Source: Salvator merianae (lineage: Eukaryota; Chordata; Lepidosauria; Squamata; Teiidae). From it: a DNA stretch of 64,000 nt. This document shows, one piece after another, positions 22,196 to 33,440 of the stretch. Within the stretch, counting starts at the first letter, position 1. Each line of letters begins with the position of its first letter. The notes beneath the pieces were generated by a model. It was not told the origin of the DNA, made no database searches, and worked only from the letters and a program-made list of their open reading frames with translations. The stretch lies in NCBI GenBank assembly GCA_003586115.2, contig QVOM02000001.1, positions 15,947,291 to 16,011,290 of the forward strand, in the 5' to 3' direction. The position numbers and the translations under genes were made by a program.

Positions 22196-22453
22196 AGGGG
22201 TCTGTGCACACTTGCAGTCCAGATCCTGTCCTGCCTGCCATGACAGCAGGTACAGCAGGTATGAATGCTGCTGACCGGGAGCTGTCCAGTTGCTCCTGGT
22301 CAAGCTGTAGACAGCATTTTAGCTGTCCACAGCTAGTAGTATTTGGGAGTGTCTACAAACGCTCCAGGATGCTGAGGCCTCTGCACAGTGCAGGCACGCT
22401 TTGCTAGTGAATGTCCAGATGCTCACTAGTAACAAAGTCCAAACAGGCCCTAA
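22196..22453. mobile_element. Family A element, compact copy
   Basis: It runs from CAGGGGTCTGTGCACACTTGC to CAAAGTCCAAACAGGCCCTA. The right end has the type I hairpin GCTAGTGAATGTCC / GATGCTCACTAG. A central hairpin AGCTGTAGACAGC / GCTGTCCACAGCT lies at about 22302-22335 (12 of 13 paired). The left subterminal hairpin is not clear. Confidence 0.6.
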
Positions 22454-22459
22454 GACGAC

Positions 22460-24420
22460 TGTTGATGAGCTGGTGGGCCCTGAGAAAACTAGGCAGGGAA
22501 CTCACCAACACAATCTCCATGCAGTGGCTGCCATTTCTGGCCCCTGGGCCTCAGCAGGATCACTTAATGCATCTTAGGCTGTGTTGAGATATCCATAGAG
22601 GATGTCTTCAGAGTCAAGGGGAGAAGCTGTTAGGGTTGATATTTGGCCCTCCATGACAGCTGGATGCACCATGCAAGTGCTGGGAACCAACTCAGCTTGC
22701 AGTGCAATCCAAAATCAACAGGAAAGAGTTACTTCAGAGTGGGTAATATTGGGGGCCTCAGAGAGGAATTATGTAAACACCCTGCTTTAGGTGCTTCTCC
22801 TGTTGGCCCTGAAGACATCCTCCACAGACACCTGAACACCGCCTGAGATGCATTATGGCAAACTTTGCAGTATATCTGGTGGTGTATAAACCTCTCCAGC
22901 TCAGACCTTTCCCCATCCTTGCCAGTCATAGGGGGTTAGAATTAAACATAGTTCAGATGAGCCTGAATTTTGAATTCTGGCAATGTACAAATGTATTCTC
23001 TGTACATGCAAGGCCAAAGTATCGATGCAGGAAGGAGCTGGCATGCAATCCCACAGATGCTTTCCCCACTACCTGACCTTTTTCAAGTGCTGCGAGAAGC
23101 TTAAGTTGCACACATGAATATTCTACAAGGTCTGCAGCAAACACTTCCTGTAGTTTCCCAGAGGACAAAGATGAGCAGCTGCAGAGACTTTGTTACTGGA
23201 GAACTCAATTAATAAGCAATTTCTATTCACCTATCAAACCCAATGCAAGGACAAGTGGGTGATCTGCTCACCGGTGATTATTGCTTCATTTAAAACACTC
23301 CTGTGCAGTAGGTTTATGGGCACATTAGATTCAGCCCCGAGGCTGCTGCTTGTTATGGATGTGGCCATCAGTGTCACCAAATGTTAGTTCCCGGACCTTG
23401 CTATGGAGCAGGGCAGGGGTGGCTGGTGGCCTTGGAGGGTCAAAAGGCCAAGGGTGGAAAGCAGGAAATGAGAAATTATTGATGTGAGTGATAGTCTACA
23501 CTGGTGATGGCCTCTATAGTATGTTGGGTAACAGACCAGCTTTTCATGGGCTGCCTGTGGTCCCTTTTCTGGGAACCAGCTGCAGTTCTGTTGTAAACAG
23601 GAATCTTTGCCCTCTGCCATGTGCTCAGGGCTTAGGTCACTGTGAGAAGGGATCAGGGGACAGTGCTTAGCGTTGGTCTAATGGGTCACTTATGGAAAAG
23701 ACTGAACCTCTGTGATGGTGCAAGAATTCAACCCTGCTCACAGATACACAAGACTGGTGTGGTCAGGGAGAATCAGAAAGTGATCGTTTGGAGGAAGGAA
23801 GACTTCACTACATTGAAGGAGATGATTGCTTAGCAAGAACTTATTCCTAGGTGGAAACAGATATCCTTTTGCACTAAGGATACTCCCTGGAGGGATTTGC
23901 TGGTAATGAGTGATGTGATCACTAGGGTCATAGATTGCTGCATTTGTTAGAGCTTGCCTGATATGAAAGTTGTACTTTCCATATGTTGTCTTGATAGCCT
24001 GGTAGATAATTCAAGGGAGGAGTCATTAAGTATGGTATAGGTTGGTAGCACTAACATTTCAGAGATGCAGTTGCAAAGTCCTGAAAGTCAGATTTAGATG
24101 GCTAAGGAGGAGGAGCAGTATTTTTGTTTGGAATGCCCCTATATAGGGCTGATTTGAGAGGCAGGCAACCAGTTCAAGGGCAGTTGGAATCTGAATAGAA
24201 TTACTGAATTCAGTAAATTTAAACTAATCCCCGTGAACAGCTGGATACAGTGGTTAGATTGGGCTGATTGAAGTCTGCTGAAAGTGTGGACTAAGAACCA
24301 GATTTATGATATTTGAATGACTTTGAAGCCCGCAAGTGTGCTATGTGCTGCAAGTGCTACACTTAAAAAAAAAGTATCAGAAGTTTCCCAACACAATTTG
24401 CAAATTAAGGACACTGTTAA
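22460..24420. other. Stretch without a supported gene
   Basis: No exon or classified repeat. Short frames at 22602-22846 and 23384-23833 have no domains. A candidate conserved block is listed separately at 23175-23310. Confidence 0.45.
23175..23310. promoter_or_regulatory. Candidate conserved noncoding block
   Basis: AACTCAATTAATAAGCAATT and TTCACCTATCAAACCCAATG, then GATCTGCTCACCGGTGATTA, are non-repetitive with homeodomain-like cores. Called only on composition. Confidence 0.2.
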
Positions 24421-24424
24421 GCAA

Positions 24425-24610
24425 GGGAGTCTAGGAGCACCTTAGAGACTAAGGCTGCATCCAGACATTGCTTATTTATTCTGCTATATTTGGAGATTCC
24501 AGAACATGAGTGCTTTATTCCAGAATATCAAAATACAGCGGAATAAATAAGCAATGTCTGAATGCAGCAAGGAGGAAGTTGGTAGCATGAGCTTTCGTAG
24601 ACTAAGCCGA
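24425..24610 (-). repeat. Reptile CTCACGAAAGC repeat, split by an insertion
   Basis: The left part GAGCACCTTAGAGACTAAG and the right part GGTAGCATGAGCTTTCGTAG with GACTTCATCAGAT match, on the reverse strand, a repeat common in reptiles (ATGAAGT..., CGAAAGCTCATGCT..., TTAGTCTCTAAGGTGC). The hairpin element at 24452-24571 separates the two halves. Confidence 0.6.
24452..24571. mobile_element. 120-bp hairpin element nested in an older repeat
   Basis: GCTGCATCCAGACATTGCTT at the left pairs with AAGCAATGTCTGAATGCAGC at the right, continuing into ATTTATTC / GAATAAAT. It splits the older repeat at 24425-24610, so the order of events is readable. A possible 3-bp AAG flank is too short to assign a superfamily. 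Confidence 0.7.
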
Positions 24611-25194
24611 CTTCATCAGATTATTTAAACTATTATTATTTGTAAAATGTACCTAACATATGTAATGGTGAATAAAATTTAATTTAATAAAAAAAGAATT
24701 CTTTTAATAAAAGACAGTTCTCTGTTACGCTGGACATTTGGTTGACCTGCCCATGGCCCGTGGCAATAACTATGGTTGATAATGAGGGCTGATGGGCTAG
24801 GAGGAGGAGAAGCAAGTGGTCATTAGTAATTTGAAAATGATTTGCTTCGCACGTCCAGCTCATTGGACTGAAACCTGGGCCAGCTTTCCATCATCCAGAT
24901 CTTGCAGCAGTACAACAACTCCCATCATTTATATCTGTGGGACACACTGATGAAAACCTGAAGCATTTAGAAGATGGCAGGTCAGAGAAGGCTGGTCCTG
25001 AGAGAGTTTGGAGGACATTGAAAACAACTTCTGACATTCCCACTGCTGGCTCATCAGGATGGAGGGCAACCTGGAGATGGAGGATCAGAGCCTTTGTAGA
25101 AGGGAAGAAGAGGCAGGCAACAGATTAGGGATCCCAGGACCAACAGGAGAAAGGAGATCAAGAATAATTTTTTGCCTCTAGAAAGAGAAGGATT

Positions 25195-25320
25195 GATCGG
25201 GCTAAGTTCAAGCCTGTTTTTTAATGAAGTTGCTAATTAGGTTAATATTCTCTGGGATTTTGCTCTCCTTTTCATTGCTTTGATGAATTACTCGTCTTTT
25301 TGTTTCAATGCTTAAGAAAA
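25195..25320. promoter_or_regulatory. Candidate conserved noncoding block
   Basis: TTTTTTAATGAAGTTGCTAA, AATTAGGTTAATATTC and TTTGATGAATTACTCGTC give tightly packed AT-rich homeodomain/HNF1-like cores without repeat similarity. Inference from composition. Confidence 0.2.
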
Positions 25321-25815
25321 AAAAAAGATCCCCCCGCCCCCCGAGGTGGAGGAAACATGCCAGGAATGCTCAAGAAGGAATCTCTCTTGCCTTCTCCGTG
25401 TGACTTCACACTGCATCACTCTGTGGAAGGTTTTTGGAAATGGTTCAAGGTATGCATCATCTGCAAAGCTGCTGCCAACCTGCTTGAGGGTTTGTATCCC
25501 ATTTCTGCTCTAGAAAACCATTCTTTAAAAGCCATTGCTAGTTTCCAAGGTGCTCTCAGACACATAATGGGAACAGTCAATTTAGGACTATGAATGAAGA
25601 CAGCTTTAAAAAGGAGCAGCACTTCTCCCTTCCCATTGTGACCTTCCATATTCCCAGAATCTGGTGGAGGAAACAAACCACAGCCTTTGGAAGGATACTT
25701 TCTTTTGCAATAAAAAGGATTGGATGCGGGTAATGTATTGGTGAAAGCACAGGAATCTGGTTTATCAAATCAGAAATTACTTTGGATGCCTGGTCCAGTG
25801 AAACCTGCTCAGAGA

Positions 25816-25940
25816 ATAAGAACATAAGAGGAGTTCTGCTGGATCAGGCCACAGCCCATCTAGTCCAGCATTCTGTCTCACGCAGTGGCCCACCAACTGC
25901 TTCTGTCCATTCTCAAGCAGAAGACAAGGACTAGATATGA
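25816..25940 (+). repeat. Reptile AAGAACATAAG repeat, copy 2
   Basis: ATAAGAACATAAGAGGAGTT, GCTGGATCAGGCCACAGCCC, TAGTCCAGCATTCTGTCTCA and CAAGCAGAAGACAAGG give a 5' part only; the 3' part is missing. Confidence 0.7.
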
Positions 25941-26435
25941 TCTGGAAAGCTCTAGTAGAAAATGGTGTTCCCATTATCCACAGCAATCCAGTCCTTGTAC
26001 CTGGAGATGCCAAAGATCAAAGTGGGGCTTGTCTGCATATTAAACCTGGGCAGTCATGCTGAGCTATGATCCCTTCATGACCTTGGAATGTGACGCAGTA
26101 AAGCAATTTTAGACCTGAACATGATGGGTATAGAAGGAACCTCTTTAGATGCCCATAAAAGCATACAGTTTTTATGTTCTTGATGCATGTGAATAAAACC
26201 AAGGAAATTACATACTCTGCCAATCTTGATTAAAAAAAAGGAGTAAGTGAAGTTTCACAGAAGTTAAGAGACCAATGTAGTGGAGTGCCAAAGAGATGAG
26301 CCGGTTCACACTTGAAGCTAGTGAGCATCAGACTCTGCAGTGGGTCCAAAAGGATATTATAGTTCGTAGTGTCAAAAGCTGCTAAAAGCTAAAGCAAGAC
26401 CAGGAAGGTTGAGTTACCTGACTCAAAGGGCCCAT
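25940..26435. other. Stretch without a supported gene
   Basis: No gene or repeat recognised. Confidence 0.4.
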
Positions 26436-26436
26436 G

Positions 26437-26712
26437 TGCACTTGACAGCCTGGAATGGCATAATTATACCATTCTAGGCTGTACAAGACCCTGAAGTGCT
26501 GTGGTCATCCACACTGCAAGGGCTGGATCTGCCCTGTACTGAGCGTCCAGCCCTTGCAGTGTGGATGGTTGGCCTAACTGCCGTGACAGTGGCTGTGGCA
26601 ACATCTGGCCGTTGCCATGGTGACTGGAGACATGGTGTGTGACTGTGCAGCCACAGCCGTGCCACCAACTCGCACGTGGAAGAAGGTGTGAATACTGCTG
26701 GCCAGGTGTGGT
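26437..26712. mobile_element. Family A element, left part
   Basis: It starts AGGGCCCATGTGCACTTGAC and carries a type II subterminal hairpin CAGCCTGGAATGG / CCATTCTAGGCTG (12 of 13 paired) around CATAATTATA. The interior GCCATGGTGACTGGAGACAT is shared with 6631-6988. The right end is missing. Confidence 0.6.
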
Positions 26713-26719
26713 CTAGCCA

Positions 26720-29250
26720 CTTTCGGTCGAACTGTGCTCTTGATGCCAATTTTAACCAATGTGCTCTGCCTTCTTCTCTCCTTCTGACTGCTCAGGTGCC
26801 ATCTATGCCTTGGGAAGCAGATGGCTTTTCAAGAGGTAAAGATATTTCATTTCATAATGAAGGAATAGTAAGCAGGGTTGTTGTTAGAAACAGAAAGGAG
26901 TCAGAAACTTCACAGCCTCTAAGGGGGAGTCCTCAACTCTGCTATACACCCAGCAACACTATTTAAATCCTATGACTAGCAAAAAACCCACTTGTCAGCC
27001 TTATGCTGAAGGATCTCTTTATACTAATGGTCAATGAAATGATGGGGTAGAGCGTACGTTGCTTAAGGTTTGTTTCAGCAAAGCGCTGCGTAATTTCAAC
27101 CTTGTCTGAGATTTGACAGCATCTCAGTTGATCTAGCCACTAGGGGGCATCATAGTTCATTCCTCACTTCCTCTGCTTCCTAAGGATGCTTGATGGTTTT
27201 GTTCAGCCTACAGTGTCTTTCAGTGAACCAATCTGATTAATACTTTCTGAACTAATAGGTGAATTGTAATGTAGTTCTCTAACCCAATGCACATTTCTTT
27301 GAATATTGTCACAGACTTCTCATTTCTCATCTTAAAAATAAAAGCTATATCAGAATGTGTGTGCTCCATATAATGTGTGCAGTATATATGAGTAGAAAGC
27401 ATACAAAAATATTTATTTGGGGAGGTGAAAATGTGTTCAAAAATAATGCTTTTTTAAAAAAATTGCAGAGTGGTTTAGATATGAGAGAGAATATCCTCAT
27501 GACAGAATTGGAAAAATACAGTATTGTATGGCATTCTCTACTGATTCCTAAATCTATTTTGTCCACTTGATTTCTGTGCTTTTGGGTTTAAAAGAAACAC
27601 CCTTGCAGCCTTGTCTGAAGATAACAGACATTATTTTTTCACCAATGCATTTAGGGAGACTATCTAACCATCCTCCATATGTATTAAAGTCAAGATCTCT
27701 CCAAGCATGCTGGAAAATGAACGCAACAAAACGAAAACCCTCTCAGTGCTTCGGAACACCCCTTCTTTTCTGTGCACTTGGAAGTTTGTCCCTGAAGAAT
27801 CTCCTGCTATTATCTTCCTTACTCCTCCTTGCACTGCTTTTAAGATTGGGGGAGTCATCAGGCTGCGCCTGGATCAAAGCAGCTGGAGGCCATTGCTTCC
27901 ATGATGAAAACAAGCAAGACAGGCCAAACTACCCTTTCCTCCCCTTTGCTCTGCTCATAAAACTTCCATCCCCTTCCCTTCACTTTCAAGGTGCCTGCAT
28001 CCTTTGCAAAACTGCTCAAGTCATTCCACCTACTCCCTGTGAGACTCCCCCGTTCTGGTGCCTCATTAACCAGTGAGTGCTTTTCTCCTCCTCCTCTTCC
28101 TCCTCCTCCTCCTAGGGTGCAGACAGGGCTCAGGAAATATCCCATCTTAACAAAAGTGTCACCTTGAGGAAAAAGATTTCAAGATGATTGACAAAGGTGT
28201 ATTTATTGCACAACAGGAGATTGTGATTTCATCTGGTGTCTGCATTCAAATCTTTCCCCAGTCCCCCAAAATTCAGGGCACTGCACGTGACTCTTTCTTT
28301 CTGTGACCATTTCAGCCTCATAACCACATGAAGCAGTTTGGGCTGAGAGGCACTAATTGAATCAAGACCATGAACATTGTAAATGAGAGGGGATTTGAAT
28401 CTAGTTCTTCTGACTCCTAAGCAGGATCTCTACAGGCAAAAAGACGCACTTGGCAGGAGCCCAAGGAGTGTGGTGTCCCCAGGCCAGCCCATCCTTGGTG
28501 TTCATATCTCACCTCTGATGGTGGAATCCACCCTCTGAAGCAACCATTTTGTGCTTGCTGCCCCTGGACTCCTTTGCTGACACCATGTCACCAATTTGCC
28601 TTGGTCACTGTCTGTTGCCTTGGTCACTGCACACTTTCTGATGTGCAGAAAATGGCCAACTGCACTTTGATTAATGACCCTGGTCAAAAACTGTTTGTGA
28701 GAGTGAGAAGTGGCAGCCATATGAACAGCATGCCTCCTGAGTTTGGGGTGCCCACCCCATGCTCCCATCCCTCATACGATTTGTTTTGTCTCCATATGGA
28801 AACTGCCATAGTCTAACACAAACCTAAACACTATAGCCCACTGGGCTTCACTGTGGACTTCTATAAAATGGTAGAAGTAGGCAGAGTAGCCAAGGGAATG
28901 ATGAGGTATTTGGAGTCTTGGAGCAATGCATTTGTTCACAGCCAGAGATTTATTCATAATATGGATTTGTTCAATCCCAGCTTTTCATAAGTTACATCCA
29001 GAGTGGTTCCCAATGCTATCAAACACCCACAACACATTGCAATGAAAGAAAGTCACCAAAAAGATATTGCAAGGTGTTGGGATGAGTGGGGAAAGAAAGA
29101 GATGGCTGAAGCACTATTCAGAAGGTCTAATAATACACGGATACAAATAGCAGGCTCAAATGCCAACTCCTCAGCTCAGCTAAAAAGCTTTGGGGGCAGC
29201 TTTGGGTCAGTCACTATCCTTCAGCCCTAGTTACTTTGCTGGTTAGGATT
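26720..29250. other. Mostly unique DNA; pyrimidine tract at 28083-28114
   Basis: No exon is recognised. A TCC-rich tract at 28083-28114 is a simple repeat. The frame at 27567-28076 (169 codons) partly translates this tract and has no domain. Confidence 0.45.
27137..27150 (+). promoter_or_regulatory. Strong CTCF-like motif
   Basis: CCACTAGGGGGCAT matches 13 of 14 core positions of CCASYAGRKGGCRS, including the AGGGGGC run. It is in non-repetitive DNA and has the same orientation as the site at 5361. Occupancy is not shown. Confidence 0.4.
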
Positions 29251-29259
29251 GCCGTGAAG

Positions 29260-29593
29260 CGGGAATGTCCATGAATGAAATTCACATTTTCAATTCACTA
29301 TCAAAGCAAAAACCTGTATTTTCATTTCATTGGTGAATCTCAATGTCAAAAAAGCAGTTTTTTGCATTTGATTTTGCTGTTTTTGCAATGCTTTCTCCAT
29401 TTTTCATGAGTCAAAGCACAGTGAAAATGTGAATATTTGATCAAATATTCCATTTTCACGGCGGTAGAGACTGGTTTGTTTTGATCAAACTCTGAAAATG
29501 AAAAAAGCTGCATTTTCGATTTGATCCGAATATCCACGAATGTGAAATATTCAATCAAATTTGGGAACATGATATGAATTTTGCATATCTCTA
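29260..29593. mobile_element. 334-bp AT-rich hAT-type element
   Basis: It is the reverse-orientation relative of 42183-42527, sharing GAATATTTGATCAAATATTC, TTTGTTTTGATCAAACTC and CACGAATGTGAAATATTC blocks. Flanking 8-mers CCGTGAAG (29252-29259) and CTGTGAAG (29594-29601) match at 7 of 8. The ends are GGGAATGTCCATGAA and TTTGCATATCTCTA, decayed forms of TAGGGATGTGCA. Both strands have only short frames. Confidence 0.75.
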
Positions 29594-30245
29594 CTGTGAA
29601 GGTAAAATTCATGTTGTCTTGAGTTTTATCTGAGTTTTATTTCATCTCCCCTCCCCCCCCAAGAATACAAACGAATCTATATCCCTTCCTTGCTTTCAGC
29701 AGCCAAGATACAGATTTGGTTAAAAGAGAGGATTTATTCAGTAAACTTTGTAGTTGGGCAGGACTCTGAACTCAGGTCTCTCTGCAATAAGGGTAATGCT
29801 ATAAGATCATACCATTTAAGATCTTGGGGACAAAAGGATTTACTATTACAAACACTTTCTTAAATAAATTCTTAAGTTGGTAAAGGAGAACAGCTGTATT
29901 TTCTTTTGCATGCTCATCCCATAGCCTCATAAGCTTTCCCCCTTCCTTGTCTGCTGTTTGACCCATCTTAGGAAAGGGATTGAGTCATAAGACCTACAAG
30001 AAATGGCAAAGTGGGAGCAGCTATAACTGGTGTGTCCTCTGTCAGGCTGATGAACTTAAGGATACCACACAGGTCTCAGTTTGAAAGGGAAATTGATCTT
30101 CCTTCTTCCACACATGCACCAATTTCCTTCAGAACCCAGCAGATCAGGCTAGGAAATGTCACGCTACATTAATGAGGCGGCCAATAGCCACATTAGGGAC
30201 TTCTTTTAGATGTGGCCTAGTTGGAAACAGTGCTGGCTCCCACTG

Positions 30246-30300
30246 CTAAGAATATAAGAACAAGAAATGCCTTGCTGGATTGAACCAGCACTGGCCAATG
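30246..30300 (+). repeat. Fragment of the reptile AAGAACATAAG repeat
   Basis: AAGAATATAAGAACAAGAAA and GCCTTGCTGGATTGAACCAG retain the 5' end of the family. Confidence 0.45.
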
Positions 30301-30364
30301 ACTTGCATATGGAGGCTAACATTGTTGAGTGAGAGGGAAAATGAATGCTTTGAGAGGTCCTTCT

Positions 30365-30430
30365 TTCCTTCCTTCCTTCCTTCCTTCCTTCCTTCCTTCC
30401 TTCCTTCCTTCCTTCCTTCCTTCCTTCCTT
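30365..30430 (+). repeat. (TTCC)n microsatellite
   Basis: About 16 uninterrupted TTCC units in 66 bp. The proline/serine/leucine-rich translations through it are repeat artefacts. Confidence 0.95.
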
Positions 30431-30680
30431 CTTCTCTCTCCCTCTTTCTTTGTGCTGGTACCATCTTGTATAAGAAATCAATCAAATGTCTTAGTATTAA
30501 ATAAACTAAATTCAGTTTCAATATTTTTGGAGGATTGTATTGTACAGGGGCTGGGTCTTAGATTTGGAAGAAGTGAGAATGGCCTCAGATATAATCCCAA
30601 GGACATAACACATGTATGTGCATATCCATACAAAAGCATAAACATACTACCACTAGTTTTTTTCTGCCTTCAGGAGACAA

Positions 30681-30753
30681 GGAAGGAAGGAAGGAAGGAA
30701 GGAAGGAAGGAAGGAAGGAAGGAAGGGAGGGAGGGAGGGAGGGAGGGAGGGAC
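30681..30753 (+). repeat. (GGAA)n then (GGGA)n microsatellite
   Basis: GGAA units at 30681-30724 change to GGGA units up to about 30753. It is complementary to the (TTCC)n run 250 bp upstream, giving an inverted pair. Confidence 0.95.
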
Positions 30754-30889
30754 GGACCTGCTGTCATTGACTTCTGGATGGTGTAGCTCCAGTTAGTAGA
30801 TGGCAAAGAGACTTTCAATGACCTTGCTGACCAGGCTAATGGCTGAGTCAAAGCTCCTTAGAGTATCAGTGACCCTTTGCTCCTGCTAT

Positions 30890-31090
30890 CTAAAAGCTGA
30901 ACAAATATCTTCTTCCCATAAATAAGCAGTGACTCCCTTTTGAATGCATTATTTACAGACCACGTTTTCAGGTGCTGATAAGGGAAATGTTTGCATGCGC
31001 CTTTAGCAGCCAATAACGAGGCCTCTCCATCTGTCAGGTTGATACTGATGAGCTGATTTTGGCAAGGGAGCTGGAGGCAGATGAAAGCGG
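30890..31090. promoter_or_regulatory. Candidate conserved noncoding block
   Basis: ATAAATAAGCAGTGACTCCC, TTTGAATGCATTATTTACAG, GGAAATGTTTGCATGCGCCT and AGCAGCCAATAACGAGGCC are non-repetitive with forkhead-, POU- and HOX-like cores. This is a visual call; no alignment was possible. Confidence 0.25.
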
Positions 31091-31254
31091 GGGGGGGGGA
31101 GGCGGAGGAGAAATGGGCTATGGAGGTAGAAGTGCAGGCACTGCCAGAGCTGCCTTGCATTTGTCAGTATGTGCTGCCCTTTGTTTCATGGCATGAATGA
31201 ATTTGGTTATTAAAGTAAAAGGATCTGGAGGGGGGAGGGGGAAGGGGAAGGCAG

Positions 31255-31470
31255 TAGACGCTAGGCCGTGCGAGAAAGCAGTATCGTCAGTGCAAGATCA
31301 CTGCACTGTACCTTGCTTTGCTTTGCCTTGTGGCAGCCTCAATTAAGCTATTAATCCATCTTATCCCCCAATGTGCCAAGTGCCGTAAGTCATCAGACAG
31401 CTGTTCCATCTGGCTTGGTTTTCCCCATGGCAAGCAGCCATCCAGAGTCAGCCATCAGGTAGAGTGAGAG
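31255..31470. promoter_or_regulatory. Candidate conserved noncoding block
   Basis: Homeodomain cores AATTAA (31341) and TTAATCC (31351), GATA site CTTATC (31360-31365) and E-box CAGCTG (31398-31403) lie within 65 bp. The block also keeps CpGs (CGTGCGAG, TATCGTCAG). It is close to the block at 30890. Enhancer function is inference. Confidence 0.3.
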
Positions 31471-31754
31471 GTTTGCCCCCTGTGGCTGATTTCAGGTGCC
31501 ACCCATAGGGTGCAAGGTACATGCAGGTTGATTCTCTGTTGTTCCAGAAGGCAGAATACATAGGCTGCACAGGCTTAGGCTGCAATGAGGGAAATCCTAG
31601 GTTCATATTAGGGGACGAAATTCCTTACAGGCATGGCAAATTCAGTGGTAGAACCTGTTACATAGAAAGGTGGATGTGTTCATTCAAAGGCTAGAGGTCA
31701 TTTTTTTTTTTGGAGGGGAAAATGCTTTGGTTTGGATTTCTGAATGGAGCAAAG

Positions 31755-31805
31755 GGCTGGATCTGATAGCTTAAATGGGCCCTTCCAACTCTATGGTTCT
31801 ATGGT
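31755..31805 (+). mobile_element. CR1-type LINE 3' tail
   Basis: GGCCCTTCCAACTCTATGGT followed by TCTATGGTCTG is the usual CR1 terminal text with its short ATTCTATG-like repeat. The upstream body is missing. Confidence 0.5.
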
Positions 31806-31866
31806 CTGTTGGGCATGTCTACACAAACCTGCATAGGATGCACCCTTCTCAAGCCAGGTCCTAACT

Positions 31867-32075
31867 TAAGAACATAGGAACATAAGAGGAGCTCTGTTGG
31901 GTCAGGCCATGGCCCATCTAGTCCTGCATCCCGTCTCACTCAGTGGCTCCCCAATTGTTTCTGGACATCTCAAGCAGAAGACAAAAGGAAAACCTTCTCC
32001 TGCTCTCAACTTCCTGCAAATGGTATTCAGAGACATCCTGCCTGTCTCTCCACCCTGGAGGCAGGGTGTCTTGTC
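31867..32075 (+). repeat. Reptile AAGAACATAAG repeat, copy 3
   Basis: GAACATAGGAACATAAGAGG, GTTGGGTCAGGCCATGGCCC, TAGTCCTGCATCCCGTCTCA and CCTGCCTGTCTCTCCACCCT keep the 5' two-thirds of the family. The frames at 31897-32185 are its translation. Confidence 0.75.
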
Positions 32076-32079
32076 TTCC

Positions 32080-32980
32080 TTCTCTATCACAGCTGTATCA
32101 CAGCATCATGACTAATTGTCCACGCAGATCAGAAACACACATGTGGCATCGAGGTTTGAATGGTCATTATGATGCTATGAAATGAAACCTCAGTTTCTCT
32201 TTATAGGAGCATAAAGGTCACTCAGCGTGTGCGCTGATGGTACCAGAGACAGGAGAAGGTTCTGCTCAAACTTGGGAATGGTCAAATTTTCCCATATTCG
32301 CATGGAGTGCTAAAGTGTTAGATGGGTAAATGTGTTGTTAGATGTGGTGATCATGGTGCGCCCTGGTTCAACTTCAAGGGACACATGGTTGACAAAATTT
32401 GGTTTTGGAAGGCAAAGCCAAGGGTAGCAACCCACCTTAATTAAGTCTGGGGAGCTGTGAGTTATCCCTTTGCTGGGATGTCTGTGGACTGAACACCAGA
32501 ATTTTTTCTGTCCTTCCTTTCGTGGTGTAACTTTAGATAAGTAGCTGAAGATCTCCCCACAAATCCCCTTTTGGTCCCTGCTGTCCTAGTCCAGAAGTTC
32601 ACTAGCAATTGTGTAAGTTCTCCTCTTCTCCTTCAAAACAATATGCCTCTATGTGGCTGGACCTCACTTCTTCCTCTGATTTTTCTCTTGTAACCATGGT
32701 CTCTACCTATGTAGATGCCTCATTATATTATATTTATGGCTGTTGTTGTTGGTAGCACCATTTGAACTCTCCAACGCTAATAGGCTGCAGCCATGATGGT
32801 GCTCTTGATGCTTATAGGGGAAATCTTTCATAGTGTGTCAGCCCCTTTCTCCTTCCATTACCACTTTTTAGCTAGGCAGTGTAGTTTTTAATCCAAGGAT
32901 AGAAATATGTGGTCTGCTATATGATGTCATAGCTGGCCATGGGACATACAAGCTGGGGCTAATGTGTGCTTGAATCTAAC
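32080..32980. other. Stretch without a supported gene
   Basis: No exon or classified repeat recognised. Confidence 0.4.
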
Positions 32981-32984
32981 CATG

Positions 32985-33440
32985 GACATTCCACACTTAC
33001 CTTAGTGGGCTGATCTGGCTGGACTGGCCCAACCTGGAATTGTTTGGAAGTTTGTATAGTTCCCTGCATTGGCTTCGGAGACTGCATGATCTCATCAGCC
33101 ACTTGGGGTTCGCCAAGCACTAAGAACTGAATTTCCTAGCCTTGGTTCCCCCTGGGAACCCATTTGGTGACTTCCAAAATTGGTCCCGCTGTACTGGAAC
33201 CTGGAGGCATGCGCCATTCTGCACATGTCCCTGGGCTGGTCTAGCTGCTCCTGGAATGCTTGTAGACCTGTAAAAATGATGTGGATGGAGTGATCAAGGG
33301 AGGCATTAGGGTCTCTCTCTTCTGTTCTAGCATGCAGAAGAGAAGGTCCCAAAGAGGACTCATTTTCTGCACTGGAATGGACTACTAGTAAGTGCAAAAA
33401 GGCTCCATGTCTAAAGTGCAAAAAGGTTCCATGTCTAAAG
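32985..33440. mobile_element. Family B element
   Basis: GGACATTCCACACTTACCTT at the left and AGTAAGTGCAAAAAGGCTCC at the right are imperfect inverted ends. The last part AAGTGCAAAAAGGyTCCATG is duplicated head-to-tail (33390-33440). The interior has GGCATGCGCCATTCTGCACA, related to other family B copies. Confidence 0.5.

Noticed and set aside
30206..30521. Arginine/lysine/glutamate-glycine-rich frames
   Set aside because: They translate the (TTCC)n array on the minus strand and are repeat artefacts.
31226..31251. Possible G-quadruplex GGAGGGGGGAGGGGGAAGG
   Set aside because: It has only three clear runs of three or more G before a GG run, so a four-run quadruplex is not clear by eye.
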